A stretch of DNA of 7,325 nucleotides. It comes from Candidatus Bathyarchaeota archaeon. GTDB lineage: Archaea > Thermoproteota > Bathyarchaeia > Bathyarchaeales > UBA233. A model generated the notes under the pieces. It saw only the letters and a list, made by a program, of their open reading frames with translations, made no database searches and was not told the DNA's origin. Shown here piece after piece: positions 5,493-7,325 of the stretch. The translations under genes were made by a program, and so were the position numbers. Each line of letters begins with the position of its first letter. The first letter of the stretch is position 1. The stretch covers positions 1,846-9,170 of the forward strand of contig SMYP01000130.1 of NCBI GenBank assembly GCA_007050895.1, written 5' to 3'.

Positions 5493-7016
5493 ATGGAAGC
5501 AAAAATGGAATATCAAACGCAGGAATTAACCCCCACTTGCATATTGAACGTAGATGAGTCCTTGCGTCAAATACTCGATTTTGAAAAACTCAAATACTGC
5601 TTTGAATGTGGGATTTGTACTGCTAGTTGCCCAGTGGCAGAATTACTCCCAGAATATTACAATCCGCGAACATTACTTCATAGTCTACAATCTTGCGATA
5701 CTGAAACTCTAAAATCAGCCAAACTATGGCTATGTGCCTGGTGTTATCGATGTTATAGGCGATGCCCACAAAATCTGTGTCTACCAGAAATCTTTCAAGC
5801 TATTAGAAAAATAGCTGCTGAAAAAGGCTATCTCGAAGGTTTCTATAAAGCTTTGAAAATAATCAGAGAGAATGTTCCACTCCCCGCATCATCCTGTTAT
5901 GTCGGTTTTCATCCAGAACGCGCAATAAATAACAGGCAATTAGTGACTGAAGCCATTCAAAAAGAAATCATAGATTATGAAATTAAAAATACCAAAGAAG
6001 CAAAGCCCATCGAAGCAAACCCAGAGAAGGTTGCTATAATTGGCTCGGGTCCGGCAGGACTCTCAGCAGCCCAAGAGTTACTTACTAGAGGCTATTCTGT
6101 CACAGTTTTTGAAGCTGCATCCTCTTCTGGTGGAATGTTAAAAAGATGCATCCCTGAATATCGCCTTCCAAAGAGAATAGTTGACTATGAAATAAAACAC
6201 CTGAAAGATTTGGGAGTGAACATAAAGCAAAAACTTGCTATCGGAAAAAGCCTGAAAATAGAAGAACTTTTTCAAGAATATAAAGCGCTGTTTGTAGCCA
6301 CTGGGGCTTGTAGAGAGAAGATCCTCGGAATAGAAGGAGAAGAGCTAAAGGGTGTCTTTTACGCACTTGATTTTCTGGAAAAAGCAAACACCGACGAAAT
6401 CAGAGCCCCGAGCAAAGTTACAATAATTGGCGGAGGTGACGTGGCTGTTGATTGCGCTAGAACTGCTCTAAAACTTGGAGCAAAAGAAGCCACAATTATA
6501 TACAGACGCTCAAAAGAGGAAATGCCTGCTAATCCTTGGGAAATGAAAGAGGCTGAAAAAGAAGGAGTAAAAATCAACTTCTTAGTCACGCCTATGATAA
6601 TCAAAGGTGAGAATGGCAGAGTAGTCGCAATTGAATGCGTAAAGAACGATTTAGGAGATGCGGATCACACTGGTCGCAAGTGCCCAGTTCCAATTCAAGA
6701 CAGTGAGTTTGAAATCAAAACTGATTGCATAATAGTTGCAATCGGTCAATTTCCCAACATCGCCTTTCTGCCTGAAACTGTTGAAAGCACTGATGAAAAA
6801 ACTATAGCGGCAGACCCTTTTACTTTTCAGACGACTTTATCGGGCATTTTTGCAGGGGGAGACGCAGTAATGGGACCAGGAAACCTGATGGAAGCCCTAG
6901 CGTCTGGAAAAGAGGCAGCATTTTTCATAGATGTTCACTTGAGAAATACTTCTGGGAAATCTTTCAATATTCATCAAAATGATCGAGGGATAGAAAATGG
7001 AAGAACCAAGAATTGA
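5493..7016 (+). CDS. HdrC-like iron-sulfur domain fused to GltD-like FAD/NAD(P)H oxidoreductase
   Basis: This 507-residue cytoplasmic flavoprotein has two parts. Residues ~20-135 resemble HdrC, with two cluster motifs of the form C-x2-C-x2-C-x3-C-P (C36, C39, C42, C46 and C81, C84, C87, C91), enough for two [4Fe-4S] clusters. Residues ~177-482 match the FAD/NAD(P)H half of glutamate synthase small subunit. This part has [10 protein letters not shown] (181-190) for [13 protein letters not shown] (311-320) plus YRRSKEEMP (337-345) for the pyridine nucleotide, and [19 protein letters not shown] (451-469) closing the FAD site. Canonical GltD has a different N-terminal cysteine pattern, so this is a distinct fusion. 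The gene overlaps the hdrA start by 20 bp, implying one complex. The likely role is moving electrons between NAD(P)H and HdrA. ATG 5493 gives the longest frame, but an in-frame ATG at 5505 (residue 5) has better-spaced AGGATGGA. Glutamate synthase activity is unlikely: there is no GltB neighbour. Confidence 0.88.
   Translation: MEAKMEYQTQELTPTCILNVDESLRQILDFEKLKYCFECGICTASCPVAELLPEYYNPRTLLHSLQSCDTETLKSAKLWLCAWCYRCYRRCPQNLCLPEIFQAIRKIAAEKGYLEGFYKALKIIRENVPLPASSCYVGFHPERAINNRQLVTEAIQKEIIDYEIKNTKEAKPIEANPEKVAIIGSGPAGLSAAQELLTRGYSVTVFEAASSSGGMLKRCIPEYRLPKRIVDYEIKHLKDLGVNIKQKLAIGKSLKIEELFQEYKALFVATGACREKILGIEGEELKGVFYALDFLEKANTDEIRAPSKVTIIGGGDVAVDCARTALKLGAKEATIIYRRSKEEMPANPWEMKEAEKEGVKINFLVTPMIIKGENGRVVAIECVKNDLGDADHTGRKCPVPIQDSEFEIKTDCIIVAIGQFPNIAFLPETVESTDEKTIAADPFTFQTTLSGIFAGGDAVMGPGNLMEALASGKEAAFFIDVHLRNTSGKSFNIHQNDRGIENGRTKN
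6985..6990 (+). promoter_or_regulatory. Ribosome binding site of hdrA, inside the preceding gene
   Basis: GAGGGA lies six bases before ATG 6997 and within the last codons of the HdrC-GltD gene. It supports the overlapping start and suggests translational coupling of the two subunits. Confidence 0.6.
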
Positions 7017-7325
7017 GTCTGAATCCAAAGAAGATGCCCGTGTTGGTGTCTACGTTTGCCATTGTGGAAAGAACATTGCAGGATCAGTAGACTGTGAAGA
7101 AGTATCAAAATTTGCTTCAACACTTCCACATGTTGCGCTTTCTAAACATAATCTGTACACTTGCTCCGACCCTGGACAGGAAACTATTAGAAGAGACATA
7201 ATAGAGCATAAGCTAAATCGAGTTGTGGTAGCTTCTTGTACTCCTCGGCTGCATGAACCTACATTTAGAAGGACTTGCGAGGAAGCAGGATTAAACAAGT
7301 ATTTGTTTGAGATGGCCAACATCAG
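6997..7325 (+). CDS. hdrA: CoB-CoM heterodisulfide reductase subunit A-like protein (HdrA), N-terminal part
   Basis: The window ends after 109 codons, so only the N-terminal domain is visible. It is a clear HdrA match: [15 protein letters not shown] (15-29), the YTCSDPGQ segment (54-61), [17 protein letters not shown] (76-92) and [15 protein letters not shown] (95-109). Cysteines C21, C23, C56 and C81 fall in the conserved places of the N-terminal iron-sulfur domain. The FAD domain and ferredoxin-like cluster motifs of a full HdrA (about 650 residues or more) would lie beyond the edge. HdrA is the FAD-bearing, electron-bifurcating core of soluble heterodisulfide reductase complexes in methanogens and of related complexes in other anaerobes. 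The start is ATG 6997, with GAGGGA six bases upstream, overlapping the previous gene by 20 bp in another frame. A short acidic leader (1-14) precedes the conserved core. The true electron acceptor cannot be judged without the downstream genes. Confidence 0.93.
   Translation, partial: MEEPRIESESKEDARVGVYVCHCGKNIAGSVDCEEVSKFASTLPHVALSKHNLYTCSDPGQETIRRDIIEHKLNRVVVASCTPRLHEPTFRRTCEEAGLNKYLFEMANI

Noticed and set aside
5493..7016. Annotation as glutamate synthase small subunit (GltD).
   Set aside because: The N-terminal cysteine pattern is HdrC-like rather than GltD-like, there is no large-subunit gene, and the gene is coupled to hdrA.

Overview
The window looks like a piece of an archaeal chromosome. 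It carries an archaeal tetrahydromethanopterin (H4MPT) biosynthesis gene pair and the start of an hdrA-type gene. Upstream of several genes there are TATA-like boxes at archaeal spacing rather than bacterial -35/-10 pairs. GTG and TTG starts are common: the first four genes use them, each behind a purine-rich or GGCGGT-like ribosome binding site. Moderate GC, an archaeal Wood-Ljungdahl type cofactor pathway and a non-canonical Hdr module together suggest a Bathyarchaeia-like (TACK-group) anaerobe. That placement is inference; there is no rRNA marker here.

Layout. (1) 32-2562, plus strand: a two-gene cluster for the H4MPT cofactor, beta-RFAP synthase (mptG) followed 14 bp later by the archaeal dihydropteroate-synthase-like protein. 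The first makes the ribosylated arene half of the cofactor, and the second is the best candidate for joining it to the pterin half. (2) 2577-3353, minus strand, convergent: a seven-helix membrane protein that resembles an ECF-transporter substrate-binding (S) component. Its promoter holds a perfect 8-bp inverted repeat between the TATA-like box and the expected transcription start. (3) 3568-4464, plus strand, divergent from it: a ten-helix EamA/DMT-family transporter starting at TTG. (4) 4648-5088, minus strand: a single-domain universal stress protein. (5) 5089-5492: about 400 bp without a gene, containing a degenerate 62-63 bp-period duplication, several inverted repeats and a hairpin just before the next gene. 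(6) 5493-7016 and 6997 to the window end, plus strand, overlapping by 20 bp: an HdrC-like iron-sulfur domain fused to a GltD-like FAD/NAD(P)H oxidoreductase, then the N-terminus of HdrA.

How the parts fit. The H4MPT genes and the Hdr module both fit a C1-metabolising or H4MPT-dependent anaerobe. The HdrC-GltD fusion next to HdrA suggests a soluble complex passing electrons between NAD(P)H and HdrA's flavin and iron-sulfur chain. This is the most interesting biology in the window, but the HdrB-like or other partner genes would lie beyond the right edge.
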